Shown one piece after another: positions 53,329 through 62,109 of a stretch of 64,000 bases of DNA (its first letter is position 1; the number at the start of each line of letters is the position of its first letter). The position numbers and the translations under genes are program-made. The stretch is from Amphibacillus sp052055485. GTDB taxonomy: Bacteria; Bacillota; Bacilli; Bacillales; Amphibacillaceae. Where the stretch lies: positions 1,426,001 through 1,490,000 of the forward strand of contig NZ_CP197171.1 of the NCBI RefSeq assembly GCF_052055485.1, written 5' to 3'. The notes under the pieces are model-generated. The model was not told the origin of the DNA, did not search any database, and worked only from the letters and a program-made list of their open reading frames with translations.

Positions 53329-54654
53329 ATGAAAAAAGGTCTTAAAATTGCAACAATAGGTGGCGGTTCTAGTTATACGCCGGAGTTAATTGAAGGGTTT
53401 ATTAAACGCTATGATGAATTACCTGTATCAGAAATTTGGTTAGTTGATATTGAAGAGGGACAAGAGAAGATGAATATTGTAGGTAATCTAGCGAAACGTA
53501 TGATTAAAAAAGCAGATTTACCCATTGATGTTCATTTAACATTAGATCGAAAAGCAGCACTAAAAGATGCTGACTTTGTAACCACTCAATTCCGTGTTGG
53601 TTTACTTGATGCACGCGCAGTAGATGAACGAATTCCATTAAAATATGGTGTATTAGGTCAGGAAACAAATGGACCGGGTGGTCTGTTTAAAGGATTACGA
53701 ACAATCCCAGTTATTTTAGATATATGTAAAGATATCGAGGAATGGTGTCCAGATGCTTGGTTAATTAATTTTACCAATCCGGCTGGTATGGTGACAGAAG
53801 CAGTATTAAGATATTCAAATATAGATAAGGTGGTTGGATTGTGCAATGTGCCAATTGGAATGGAAATGGCTATTGCGAATCTTTTAGAGGTGGATCATTC
53901 TCGAGTACGGATTGACTTTGCCGGACTTAATCATATGGTGTATGGTCTGGATATCTATTTAGATGGTGTTAGTGTAAAAGATAAAGTAATTAAAATGGTT
54001 ACAGATCTTGAAGATAGCAGTTTTGTTAAAAACATTCAAGGAGCTAGCTGGGAGCCAGAATTTCTTAAAGCTTTAGATGCGATTCCTTGCTCTTATCATA
54101 ATTATTATTACAAGATGGGAGAAATGGTTGAAGACGTTAAAAAGGAAGCCGAAATCGAAGGGACACGTGCTGAAGTGGTTAAAAAACTTGAGCAAGATCT
54201 GTTTGAGTTATATAAAGATCCAAACTTAGATATTAAACCACCACAATTAGAGAAACGTGGTGGTGCCTACTATTCAGATGCAGCCGTTCGACTCATTTCA
54301 AGTATTTATAATGACAAAAAGGATATCCAGCCCGTTAATACGAGAAATAATGGTGCCATTGCGAGTATTCCCAACGATTCAGCTGTTGAGGTGAGCTGTA
54401 TCATTACAAAGGATGGTCCAAAACCAATTACTATGGGTGATTTGCCAATCCCTGTACGTGGCCTTGTTCAACAAATTAAATCATTTGAACGGGTTTCTGC
54501 AGAGGCGGCAGTAACAGGTGATCGTAATCTTGCCATCTTAGCTCTAACAATTAATCCACTAGTTGCTTCAGATAAGGTAGCTAAACAAATTGTTGCTGAA
54601 ATGCTTGAGGCTCATAAAAGATATTTACCACTATTTTTTAAGACTAATAATTAA
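53329..54654 (+). CDS. GH4 6-phospho-beta-glucosidase
   Basis: A 441-residue NAD- and metal-dependent glycosidase: GLKIATIGGGSSYTPELIEG is the Rossmann start, FRVGLLDARAVDERIPLKYG and NFTNPAGMVTEAV are family signatures, and GLCNVPIG holds the metal-binding Cys, with the partner histidine in AGLNHMVYG. It cleaves 6-P-beta-glucosides by the GH4 redox-elimination route. The ATG at 53329 has AAGGAGG eight bases upstream. It should release glucose-6-P from sugars imported by the PTS or phosphorylated by the ROK kinase before it. Confidence 0.93.
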   Translation: MKKGLKIATIGGGSSYTPELIEGFIKRYDELPVSEIWLVDIEEGQEKMNIVGNLAKRMIKKADLPIDVHLTLDRKAALKDADFVTTQFRVGLLDARAVDERIPLKYGVLGQETNGPGGLFKGLRTIPVILDICKDIEEWCPDAWLINFTNPAGMVTEAVLRYSNIDKVVGLCNVPIGMEMAIANLLEVDHSRVRIDFAGLNHMVYGLDIYLDGVSVKDKVIKMVTDLEDSSFVKNIQGASWEPEFLKALDAIPCSYHNYYYKMGEMVEDVKKEAEIEGTRAEVVKKLEQDLFELYKDPNLDIKPPQLEKRGGAYYSDAAVRLISSIYNDKKDIQPVNTRNNGAIASIPNDSAVEVSCIITKDGPKPITMGDLPIPVRGLVQQIKSFERVSAEAAVTGDRNLAILALTINPLVASDKVAKQIVAEMLEAHKRYLPLFFKTNN

Positions 54655-54663
54655 ATCATCCAC

Positions 54664-54706
54664 AATAAAAGGGTTCTAGATTATGTGAAATCGAACCCTT
54701 TTTATT
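54664..54706 (+). terminator. Terminator of the ROK-GH4 unit
   Basis: AATAAAAGGGTTC and GAACCCTTTTTATT form a strong stem ten bases after the GH4 stop codon. Confidence 0.85.
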
Positions 54707-54753
54707 ATATCCAATTTTCACTGCTGAATTTTCCAATGTAGACTAAATTGTTT

Positions 54754-54975
54754 AAAGTATGTGTTCAAAAAGGAAGGTGAAAAGATCTAGCGGATAAAAT
54801 CATAACATCATGTTACAAGAGTGTTCAGTGAGATGAATGCTCGCACTAAGAAAAGCTTTGGGGTATTGACATTGCAAGAATAAGTCTATTTTCTAATTTG
54901 AAACTTAGTTCCAATGCCCGAATCGACTAAAATTGTTTTACAAGTCAGACGAACATCTTTTATATTTTAAGTATG
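54754..54975. repeat. Partial copy of the TTCAAAAAGG repeat
   Basis: The left end AAAGTATGTGTTCAAAAAGG matches those at 51375 and 52021. The right end (CAGACGAACATCTTTTA) is only weakly similar and the CGAGTAACCGC core is not recognisable, so this copy is decayed. Confidence 0.45.
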
Positions 54976-54997
54976 AAAACTAATATAATGTTAACGA

Positions 54998-55026
54998 TTG
55001 CAATGCAATGAACAGATGGTTATAAT
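54998..55026 (+). promoter_or_regulatory. Promoter of the kdgA-kdgK operon
   Basis: TTGCAA, 17 bases, TATAAT, 57 bases before the ATG. Just upstream, AATGTTAACGATTGCAATGC may contain an operator for the IclR-type regulator encoded downstream, but this is not established. Confidence 0.65.
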
Positions 55027-55082
55027 AGTTTTATAATTTCTTAATTAAAAAATTAATTTCCAAATAGGAAAGGTATGAAAAG

Positions 55083-55724
55083 ATGAAAAAACAAGAGACG
55101 TTAGCTAAGATTCTAGATCAGAAGCTTGTTGCAGTTATACGTGGTGATACGGTAGAAGAAGCACAACAGGTTTCAGAAGCATGTATTTCTGGAGGAGTAA
55201 AAGGGATAGAATTGACTTTTACTTTAAATGGAGCGGAAAAAGTAATTGAAGAGTTATCATCTATTTACAAAGATGATGACGATGTTGTTATTGGTGCTGG
55301 AACAGTATTAGATGTGACAACAGCTAGAATTGCCATTTTAGCAGGGGCTCAATTTATTGTTAGCCCAGGTTTTGATAAAGAAACAGCTTTACTATGTAAC
55401 ACTTATCACATCCCTTATTTACCAGGATGTATAACCATTACAGAAATGTTGACGGCTCTAAAATACGGAGCCGATGTGATCAAGCTTTTTCCGGGTGATT
55501 TAGTTAGTCCTAACTATATAACCACAGTAAAAGGTCCCCTGCCTCACATTCAATTGATGCCAACAGGTGGAGTTAATGCTGATAATATTACTGAGTGGCT
55601 AGGCAAAGGCGCTGTTGCAGTAGGAATAGGAAGTAACTTAACCTCATTAAAAAAATTAGGTTCATTAGAAAAGATTACAGCACAAGCCCAAAAATATGTT
55701 GAAAAAGTTTCCGCTTTAAAGTAG
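55083..55724 (+). CDS. kdgA: 2-dehydro-3-deoxyphosphogluconate aldolase
   Basis: A 213-residue class I aldolase (KDPG/KHG family). LVAVIRGDTVEEA, GIELTFT with the catalytic Glu, IGAGTVLD, FIVSPGF and VIKLFPGD with the Schiff-base lysine are all present. It splits KDPG to pyruvate and glyceraldehyde-3-P in hexuronate or gluconate breakdown. It lies 8 bp before a KDG kinase gene and near an IclR regulator, the usual kdgRKA set without the isomerase or uronate reductases in view. Confidence 0.93.
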   Translation: MKKQETLAKILDQKLVAVIRGDTVEEAQQVSEACISGGVKGIELTFTLNGAEKVIEELSSIYKDDDDVVIGAGTVLDVTTARIAILAGAQFIVSPGFDKETALLCNTYHIPYLPGCITITEMLTALKYGADVIKLFPGDLVSPNYITTVKGPLPHIQLMPTGGVNADNITEWLGKGAVAVGIGSNLTSLKKLGSLEKITAQAQKYVEKVSALK

Positions 55725-55732
55725 GTGACCAA

Positions 55733-56743
55733 ATGAATAAGATCATTACTTTTGGAGAAATTTTATCAAGATTATCGACAGAGCAAGGCCAACGACTAGC
55801 TAATACAACACAATTACGACTTCACTTTGGCGGAGCGGAAGCTAATGTAGCGGCTTCACTTGCGCAATATGGACATCGAACTGCTATGGTATCAAGATTA
55901 CCGGCAAATATGTTGAGTGATCATGTTATAAATTATTTAAAATCAATGAATGTTAACACAGATTTAATCGCTTTTGGTGGTGATCGTCTGGGTTCTTATT
56001 ATCTTGAAGTAGGTGTGGGGAATAGAGGATCTAAAGTTGTTTATGATCGAAAGCATTCAAGTTTTTCGCAACTAAATGAAACGATGCTCGATTATGAACG
56101 TATCCTTAAGGATGCAACGCTTATCCATGTAACAGGTATTACTACAGCTTTGTCAATAGAAATGGTTGATATAGTTGAGAATCTGTTTAAAGAAGCTAAA
56201 AATCGCGGTATATTAATTAGTTTTGATTTTAATTATCGAACAAAGCTATGGTCACAAAAAGAAGCGGGTTTAGCTTTTAGGCGTTTACTTCCTTATATCG
56301 ATATCTGCTCATGTGCTGAATTAGATATGATTCACTTACTAGGCTATCCTGAATTAGATCAAGAACTTAATTATGAAAAGAGACTAGCCGTTCATTATAA
56401 GCAGTTAAAAAATGATTATCCAAATTTGAAACTTTGTATATCGACAAAACGAAACAATATATCTGCCACACACAATGCTTTAAAAGGTTATCTATATGCT
56501 GATGATACTTTATATCAATCCAAAACATACGATATAGACCATATTATAGATCGTGTTGGAGGTGGTGATGCATTCGTAGCGGGTATTCTTCATGGATATA
56601 TTAATGAATGGAAGTTTGATAGGATTATTTCTTTTGCAACAGCTGCTTCAGTTTTGAAGCATACCATATTAGGAGATGCTAATTTAGTGACAGAGGCTGA
56701 AGTTATGGAAATGATCAAGGGCGGCAATCAAATTTCAAGGTAA
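55733..56743 (+). CDS. kdgK: 2-dehydro-3-deoxygluconate kinase (PfkB family)
   Basis: A 336-residue PfkB-type kinase: IITFGEILSRLS, the substrate-binding LHFGGAEANVAASLAQYGH, FDFNYRTKLWS and the ATP/catalytic-base motif RVGGGDAFVAGI. It phosphorylates KDG to KDPG, the substrate of the aldolase encoded just before. AGGTGA precedes the ATG, 8 bp after the kdgA stop. Other PfkB sugar kinases would look similar, but FDxNYRxxLW and the neighbour support KDG. Confidence 0.88.
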   Translation: MNKIITFGEILSRLSTEQGQRLANTTQLRLHFGGAEANVAASLAQYGHRTAMVSRLPANMLSDHVINYLKSMNVNTDLIAFGGDRLGSYYLEVGVGNRGSKVVYDRKHSSFSQLNETMLDYERILKDATLIHVTGITTALSIEMVDIVENLFKEAKNRGILISFDFNYRTKLWSQKEAGLAFRRLLPYIDICSCAELDMIHLLGYPELDQELNYEKRLAVHYKQLKNDYPNLKLCISTKRNNISATHNALKGYLYADDTLYQSKTYDIDHIIDRVGGGDAFVAGILHGYINEWKFDRIISFATAASVLKHTILGDANLVTEAEVMEMIKGGNQISR

Positions 56744-56773
56744 TTATCCAAGCTTAGATACAAATGATCGTAT

Positions 56774-56814
56774 AAAAAAGACGAGAGTGTCAATCAGCCA
56801 CTTTCGTCTTTTTT
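56774..56814. terminator. Bidirectional terminator between kdgK and the IclR gene
   Basis: AAAAAAGACGAGAGTG and CACTTTCGTCTTTTTT form a strong stem between convergent genes; it reaches the stop codon of the minus-strand gene. Confidence 0.88.
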
Positions 56815-57574
56815 AGCTTAACTCTGCTAATATATGCTCTCTGCAAATCAAAATGTTCTTTATTAAGTCGTTCAATAGCTTATCGTTTAAACGGAATTTG
56901 GGTAAGCTGACGCTGATAGCACCATAATTTTTCCCATTCAATGTTATACTACTTCCAACACAAAATACTTCAGATTCATGTTCACCATCGTCAAAGGCAT
57001 AGCTTAATTCTTTTACTTGTTCAATTTCTTCATAAAGCTGTTGATGAGTTAGGATTGTATTTTCAGTAAATTTAACAAACGGATTTGTTTCTAAATACTG
57101 TTGTATTTGTTCATCAGTAAAGTCAGCAAGAACAGCTTTCCCCATTGCAGAACAATAAAGAGGAATGGTTTTTCCAATTTCCGAATAAAGCGAAACGGGC
57201 TTTTTACTTTCAATTTTTGAAATATATTTAATATGATTAAGCTCATTAATGCCTAAGTGAACCGTTTCTTCCGTCATTCTTTGTAACTTTTCAAGGTGTG
57301 GCTGCGCTATTTGTTTAATACTAACTTGATGTAAGCTTTTGTTGGCATATTTAATTAATCTTGGTCCTAGGCTAAATGTTTTTGTATCAGGATCCTTTTG
57401 TACATAACCAATTAATAATAATGTATTTAAAATTTTTAATGTTGTAGGGTTTGTTAATTCTGTTTGTTTTGCAATTTCGTTTAGTTTTTTCGGCTGGTTT
57501 TGTTGCGATAGATAATCAAGGATTTGATCAGCTTTCAATAAGACACTTCCATAAGGTTGTTTTGTTTCTGCCAT
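56813..57574 (-). CDS. IclR-family transcriptional regulator (KdgR-like)
   Basis: A 253-residue protein: winged HTH (ILDYLSQQNQPKKLNEIAKQ; NPTTLKILNTLLLIGYV) and an IclR effector domain (VHLGINELNHIKYISKIESK; LYCSAMGKAVLADF; SYAFDDGEHESEVFCVGSSI). It likely represses kdgA-kdgK, which converge on it, with KDG or KDPG as effector. The ATG at 57574 has GGAGG nine bases upstream; the frame open to 57643 has no such site. Confidence 0.88.
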   Translation of the reverse strand: MAETKQPYGSVLLKADQILDYLSQQNQPKKLNEIAKQTELTNPTTLKILNTLLLIGYVQKDPDTKTFSLGPRLIKYANKSLHQVSIKQIAQPHLEKLQRMTEETVHLGINELNHIKYISKIESKKPVSLYSEIGKTIPLYCSAMGKAVLADFTDEQIQQYLETNPFVKFTENTILTHQQLYEEIEQVKELSYAFDDGEHESEVFCVGSSITLNGKNYGAISVSLPKFRLNDKLLNDLIKNILICREHILAELS

Positions 57575-57714
57575 ATTATAAATCCTCCATATTAAATTGA
57601 AACATATTATATCTAAGTATATCAAAAAGCGATGATACTGCAATGCTGGCTTTATTGTAGTTGCTTGTTATGGATCACTTATTATATTTTATCACAGATA
57701 ACCGTCCATAAAAC

Positions 57715-57805
57715 TCGGGGCAACAATGGGTTTCGATGGGGTGAGTAACCGCAAATATCTTCGGTGGGACGAGTAATCGCAGCAATGTTGTCAGGCTAAG
57801 CAAAG
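57715..57805 (+). repeat. Copy of the CGAGTAACCGC intergenic repeat
   Basis: GGTTTCGATGGGGTGAGTAA, CTTCGGTGGGACGAGTAATC and AATGTTGTCAGGCTAAGCAA are close matches to the units at 32404-32605. They are arranged as a tandem pair of GGGRYGAGTAAYCGCA cores. Confidence 0.6.
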
Positions 57806-58071
57806 TAATCGATCAAGAGGGTGGAACAAAAAGATTTATTCATGAACAAACAGAATATGGATATAGAGGGCCCCCCTCGGCAGATGAGATATGTTCCGCT
57901 TTCCTCGAAAATATAGAGCGATTTTCTTCGTGCGATGGATTGCTGCCGAAGCATTCCTTGTCCTGTAGGCCCAACTCCCACTGATTGAAGTTTCGCTTTA
58001 TCAATAAGCGTGACTATTAGCGTGGTGAATAGTACAATGGATGTAACTGTTGCTAGCTCAAAGGTCCCCAT
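57796..58071 (-). CDS. Small membrane peptide resembling holin-like toxins, fused to repeat DNA
   Basis: ATG with GGAGGGG upstream begins MGTFELATVTSIVLFTTLIV TLIDKAK, written here in two parts: a single hydrophobic helix and a basic end, as in the short putative holin-like toxins of Firmicutes. From about residue 28 the frame enters the repeat (AACTTCAATCAGTGGGAGTT), so the remaining 60 residues are probably not ancestral. The peptide may be decayed or a functional short gene carried by the repeat. Low certainty. Confidence 0.35.
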   Translation of the reverse strand: MGTFELATVTSIVLFTTLIVTLIDKAKLQSVGVGPTGQGMLRQQSIARRKSLYIFEESGTYLICRGGPSISIFCLFMNKSFCSTLLIDYFA

Positions 58072-58128
58072 TATCCCCTCCTATTCTTTACTAACAAGGA
58101 ATGACTGTTCTATAATAGTTAAGAAAAG

Positions 58129-58314
58129 CTATTTTTTCCTTTCAGTAGTGGGAATATAATATACATCCATTTTATCTAAGTTAATGAATCTTATATATAA
58201 ATTTTTACCAATTATAGAGTCATTTGGTTTAGTAAGCCGATTATAGAGATTGTTCAAAAAGTCTAATGAAAATGACGTATCAACAATAGGGAATATTCGA
58301 TTAACTATCGACAT
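58129..58314 (-). CDS. Hypothetical 61-residue ORF, possibly a gene fragment
   Basis: MSIVNRIFPIVDTSFSLDFL and KNLYIRFINLDKMDVYYIPT have protein-like composition, but there is no ribosome binding site and repeat fragments lie on both sides. It could be the tail of a lost gene. No family is recognised. Confidence 0.22.
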   Translation of the reverse strand: MSIVNRIFPIVDTSFSLDFLNNLYNRLTKPNDSIIGKNLYIRFINLDKMDVYYIPTTERKK

Positions 58315-58321
58315 GTTTAGA

Positions 58322-58400
58322 AACTCAGAATAAGACAGACGCTTATTCGTGTGATGTGATTGCTCTGTGGTTTTCCTTAGTTCAGTTACTCGTCTTATTG
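58322..58400. repeat. Diverged copy of the CTCAGAATAAG repeat unit
   Basis: CTCAGAATAAG...GCTTATTC...GGTTTTCCTTAGTTCAGTTA parallels 32518-32590. The remaining sequence to 58639 is AT-rich without further recognisable features. Confidence 0.45.
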
Positions 58401-58639
58401 AAAGTCATTTGTAAGTTATTACATTAGGTGAAAGGGCGTTGCTTTGAACTCCTTGATTCTTTTTCTGAACTTTTGAGTACCACTTGTAAAGCTTTTTTAA
58501 ATAATAATCATTTTCTTTGCTGCTTGCTATCATTATCTACATCATCAGCCCAATGGATTCCTTTCAGAAGTGATTGTCACTATTTCTAAATGATTCTAAT
58601 TTTATTGTAAATCAGCATATCTAAAAGGACGTGGTATAT

Positions 58640-60523
58640 ATGCTTAATAAGCGACAAAGGGTTATCCTTGCATACATCCTATATACAAAGCCATATTTAA
58701 AGGGTGAACCGCTGGCTGAGATTGTTCATATTTCACATCAAACGCTTCAAAGAGAAATAAATGCTATAAATGATGAAATAAAAGAATTTCAAGTGGAAAT
58801 TAAAATTTCAAAAAAGGGACATTATTTTATTCCACAAAAACATGAGGTGCAAATTGTTCAATATATCGCAGGTCTGGGTGCTGTGGATACAAGTAATACG
58901 AACCATCATATGATGTGGGAGCGCATTAATATTATTTTGGGCATTCTATTATTTGAACGAGACTTTATCAGCATGGAGGATTTAGCGAATAAACTTTATG
59001 TTTCTAAATCAATGATTAATTTGCATATAAAAGAAATAAATAAGGTTATTTATCGAACAAAAGGGTTAGATCTGACTATATCAAAGACGAAAGGAATTCG
59101 CCTACATGGAAAAGAAGAGGCCAAGCGATTTTTATTATCAAAAATTATGCTTCAAGGCTTAGACTTAAAGCAAATTGTTCCATTATTTAGTGAGGGTGAT
59201 CAACTTCCATACTATAACCCTAAAGAGATCGAAATAAAAATACGGAAAATACTAGTGGATCAACAAGTTATTATCTCAGGCAGAGCATTTGAAATTGTTA
59301 TATCAGGTATTAGAGTTTGTATCATCCGAAATTATTTAGGCTATAAGATACCGAGCACATCTAGCCAGCCATTATCTTTACTGCCATTAATTAAAAAGAT
59401 AGATGAACAATTGCAGCAAATGGAAATCTACTTAAGTGAACAAGACTTATATTTTATGGAAAAGGCAATTATAGAACAGGAAACGTTTGATGATCATGCT
59501 CGGCGAAACCAGGAAGATATAGAGATGGCAACTTTGCTTATTCACCACATAGAAGAACTGACCAAACTGAATTTAGCAAAAGATAGGGATTTCAAGGATG
59601 GTTTAATTTTCTATCTTCATCAAACACATCAGCGGATTTACAATGGTCAGGCGTACACAAATTTTCATAAAAGACAAATCAATCGTTTATTTCCTATGAC
59701 AGCGGCATTAATGAATCATTGTAAACAGGCTTGGTTAGAGAGGGTAGATTATTTACCGGAATCAGAACTAGCTTATATTACATTGTTTATTGGTAGATAT
59801 ATTGAAGCCATGGAGGAATCACTACGCTTGCTCCTTGTATCTAATGAAAATAGTGTATTGATTAATTGGTTTGAGAAGGAGATAAAGCGAATTGCAGGCT
59901 CTAAAGTGAAAATTACTCAAGTTATTCCTCAGTATTTATACGATGAAACCCTAGATCAACAATTAGAGGCAATGGACGTTATTGTAACAACAGAGATGAT
60001 CGAGCCAATGGGTATACCAATTGTTTATATCCACAGCTTGTTTACTGAGACAGAAGAATTCATATTGGAAGACCAGTTAAATTATCTTATAACAGACAAG
60101 GAGCAGGAGAAATTAAAGAGGTTACAAAAAGATATTATACAATCTGATTCCTTTTATCGTTTGCCAAAGAAGCTGAAAACAGTAGAAGAGGGTACTCGAT
60201 ATATGCTAGAACAAGCAAATTTAGGGGATGTCATTAGTCAAGAAGATGTATTAGATAGCTATATTTCCAACGATTCTAAGGTGGGTTTATTTTCTATTAT
60301 TACAACAAATAGCGTTCATTCGACTTTACTTATTGGTCAACTTGAAAAACAATTAACCTTTAGGACAAGTCCAGTAAAGACGATTATTATCGCTCTTTAT
60401 AATATTCACGATAATAAGGCAGTGACCTTTTATCAAATTGTTAAACACTTATTAGCACAAAATCAATCAGGTAGATCAAGTAAGGTGAAAAATTATCAAG
60501 AACTGGAATCACTATTATATTAA
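58640..60523 (+). CDS. PRD-domain transcriptional regulator with degenerate PTS domains
   Basis: A 627-residue BglG/MtlR-type regulator: N-terminal HTH (MLNKRQRVILAYILYTKPYL; HISHQTLQREINAI), a second HTH (SMEDLANKLYVSKSMINLHI), PRD-like helical regions (about 180-400), an EIIB-like domain (about 400-480) in which the usual phosphoryl Cys loop reads LVSNENSVL, and an EIIA-like C-terminus where the IPHP motif is not recognisable. The PTS-derived domains may thus be phosphorylation-independent. The ATG at 58640 is chosen over the GTG at 58631, which is too close to AAAGGA. It precedes the GH1-MBL-EIIBC operon and probably controls it. Confidence 0.82.
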   Translation: MLNKRQRVILAYILYTKPYLKGEPLAEIVHISHQTLQREINAINDEIKEFQVEIKISKKGHYFIPQKHEVQIVQYIAGLGAVDTSNTNHHMMWERINIILGILLFERDFISMEDLANKLYVSKSMINLHIKEINKVIYRTKGLDLTISKTKGIRLHGKEEAKRFLLSKIMLQGLDLKQIVPLFSEGDQLPYYNPKEIEIKIRKILVDQQVIISGRAFEIVISGIRVCIIRNYLGYKIPSTSSQPLSLLPLIKKIDEQLQQMEIYLSEQDLYFMEKAIIEQETFDDHARRNQEDIEMATLLIHHIEELTKLNLAKDRDFKDGLIFYLHQTHQRIYNGQAYTNFHKRQINRLFPMTAALMNHCKQAWLERVDYLPESELAYITLFIGRYIEAMEESLRLLLVSNENSVLINWFEKEIKRIAGSKVKITQVIPQYLYDETLDQQLEAMDVIVTTEMIEPMGIPIVYIHSLFTETEEFILEDQLNYLITDKEQEKLKRLQKDIIQSDSFYRLPKKLKTVEEGTRYMLEQANLGDVISQEDVLDSYISNDSKVGLFSIITTNSVHSTLLIGQLEKQLTFRTSPVKTIIIALYNIHDNKAVTFYQIVKHLLAQNQSGRSSKVKNYQELESLLY

Positions 60524-60529
60524 CCAGAT

Positions 60530-60583
60530 AAAGCTGTTCAGTTTTTTTACGATTTTTAAGCAAAAAAACTGAATGGCTTTTTT
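60530..60583 (+). terminator. Terminator between the PRD regulator and the GH1 gene
   Basis: AAAGCTGTTCAGTTTTTTT and AAAAAAACTGAATGGCTTT form a long stem followed by TTT. I see no RAT overlapping it. Confidence 0.75.
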
Positions 60584-60654
60584 ATATGGTTTGGCTTATT
60601 GTAAAAATATAGAGAGACATAAGTTTCAAGACAACAGGACATGGAGGGATTACG

Positions 60655-62079
60655 ATGGATTGGAAAGATATAGAGTCATATCCAAACGACTTTTTATGGG
60701 GGGCATCAACGTCGTCTTTTCAAATCGAGGGGGCTGCAACGACAGATGGAAAAGGGCTATCTGTTATTGATGTGATGGAGAAACAACCTGATATAACTGA
60801 TTTTTCAATTGCCGCTGACCATTATCATCATCTGGAGGAAGATGTTGCATTAATGGCAGATATGGGTTTAAAGGTATATCGGTTTTCCATTTCATGGACG
60901 CGTATCTTCCCACAAGGTAATGGTGAAGTTAATCAAGCCGGAGTAGATTTTTATAATCGGCTGATTGATGCTTTGAAGAAGTATCAGATTGAACCGCTTG
61001 TAACGATTTACCATTTTGATTATCCTCAGGCACTTGTTGATCAATATGGAGGATGGCTATCGAGACAAAGTATAACGGATTATCATCGATATGCAACATT
61101 TCTATTGAAAACATTCGGTGACCGAGTGAAATACTGGTTGACTATTAATGAGCAGGATCATGTCATTCGTTTTCCATCTAGGTTAGGAATTAAGGAATGT
61201 ACCTATGCTGAGCAATTACGCTTAGGCTATCAAGCTAACCATCATATGTGTTTAGCTACTGCTCGCGTGATTCAAACATTTCACGAGTTAGGGATGACAG
61301 GGAAAATTGGCCCAGCTGTATCTTATTCATGGATACATCCATACTCAGCTAACCCTATGGATGTATTAGCCAGTAAAGATGCCACTATAATAAAAAATAA
61401 TTATTTATTAGATTTACATTGTAAAGGTAAGTACAATAAGGTGTTTTGGAGATATTTAGAAGAGAGGCATTATCTACCAAAGATAGAAGCAGGAGACATG
61501 GAATTATTGAGGGAAAATCCCCCAACTATGATAGGGGTTAACTATTATTATTCTGAAACAGTAAAAGCCTTTCCTACGAGTAGTGAGTATCCGATTGGCT
61601 ATCATAAAGAGACTCCACTTCCGACGGCAGAGGCCGGAATATTTGAAGTAGTAAACAACGAGCAGTTATCTGCAACTGATTGGGGCTGGGAAATTGATCC
61701 GATTGGATTGAGGCTCACATTACGTGAGTTATATGACAGATATGAGCTGCCACTTATTATTACAGAGAATGGTATTGGTGCTTATGACAAATTAGAAGCG
61801 GATGACAAGATACAGGATGATTATCGAATCGATTACCTGCAGAAGCACCTGCAGCAATTGCAGTTAGCTATAACTGAAGGAGTTGACATTCTGGGCTATT
61901 GTGCGTGGTCTTTTATGGATCTGGTCAGTGGTCGTAATGGGATGGAGAAAAGGTATGGGTTTGTCTATATTAATCGAGATGATTTTGATTTGAAGGATTT
62001 ACGCAGAGTGAAGAAACAAAGTTTTTATTGGTATCAAAAGGTGATTCGTTCCAACGGAAAATATATCTGGAGAGATTAG
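60655..62079 (+). CDS. GH1 6-phospho-beta-glucosidase
   Basis: A 474-residue GH1 enzyme without signal peptide: FLWGASTSSFQIEGA, acid/base Glu166 in TINEQDH, nucleophile Glu371 in ITENGIGAYDK. LVSGRNGMEKRYGFVYINRD and RVKKQSFYWYQKVI form the 6-phosphate-binding Ser/Lys/Tyr loop. It hydrolyses phosphorylated beta-glucosides from the PTS encoded two genes on. GGAGGG precedes the ATG. Compared with the GH1 at 7595 the acid/base context is TINEQDH rather than TFNEIN, so specificity probably differs. Confidence 0.92.
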   Translation: MDWKDIESYPNDFLWGASTSSFQIEGAATTDGKGLSVIDVMEKQPDITDFSIAADHYHHLEEDVALMADMGLKVYRFSISWTRIFPQGNGEVNQAGVDFYNRLIDALKKYQIEPLVTIYHFDYPQALVDQYGGWLSRQSITDYHRYATFLLKTFGDRVKYWLTINEQDHVIRFPSRLGIKECTYAEQLRLGYQANHHMCLATARVIQTFHELGMTGKIGPAVSYSWIHPYSANPMDVLASKDATIIKNNYLLDLHCKGKYNKVFWRYLEERHYLPKIEAGDMELLRENPPTMIGVNYYYSETVKAFPTSSEYPIGYHKETPLPTAEAGIFEVVNNEQLSATDWGWEIDPIGLRLTLRELYDRYELPLIITENGIGAYDKLEADDKIQDDYRIDYLQKHLQQLQLAITEGVDILGYCAWSFMDLVSGRNGMEKRYGFVYINRDDFDLKDLRRVKKQSFYWYQKVIRSNGKYIWRD

Positions 62080-62109
62080 TATGCGTAACAAAAATAGGAG
62101 GTTAACACA

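Noticed and set aside
60530..60583. RAT-controlled terminator before the GH1 gene
   Set aside because: The stem is a good terminator but no RAT sequence overlaps it, and the regulator here is an MtlR-type protein, not LicT-like.
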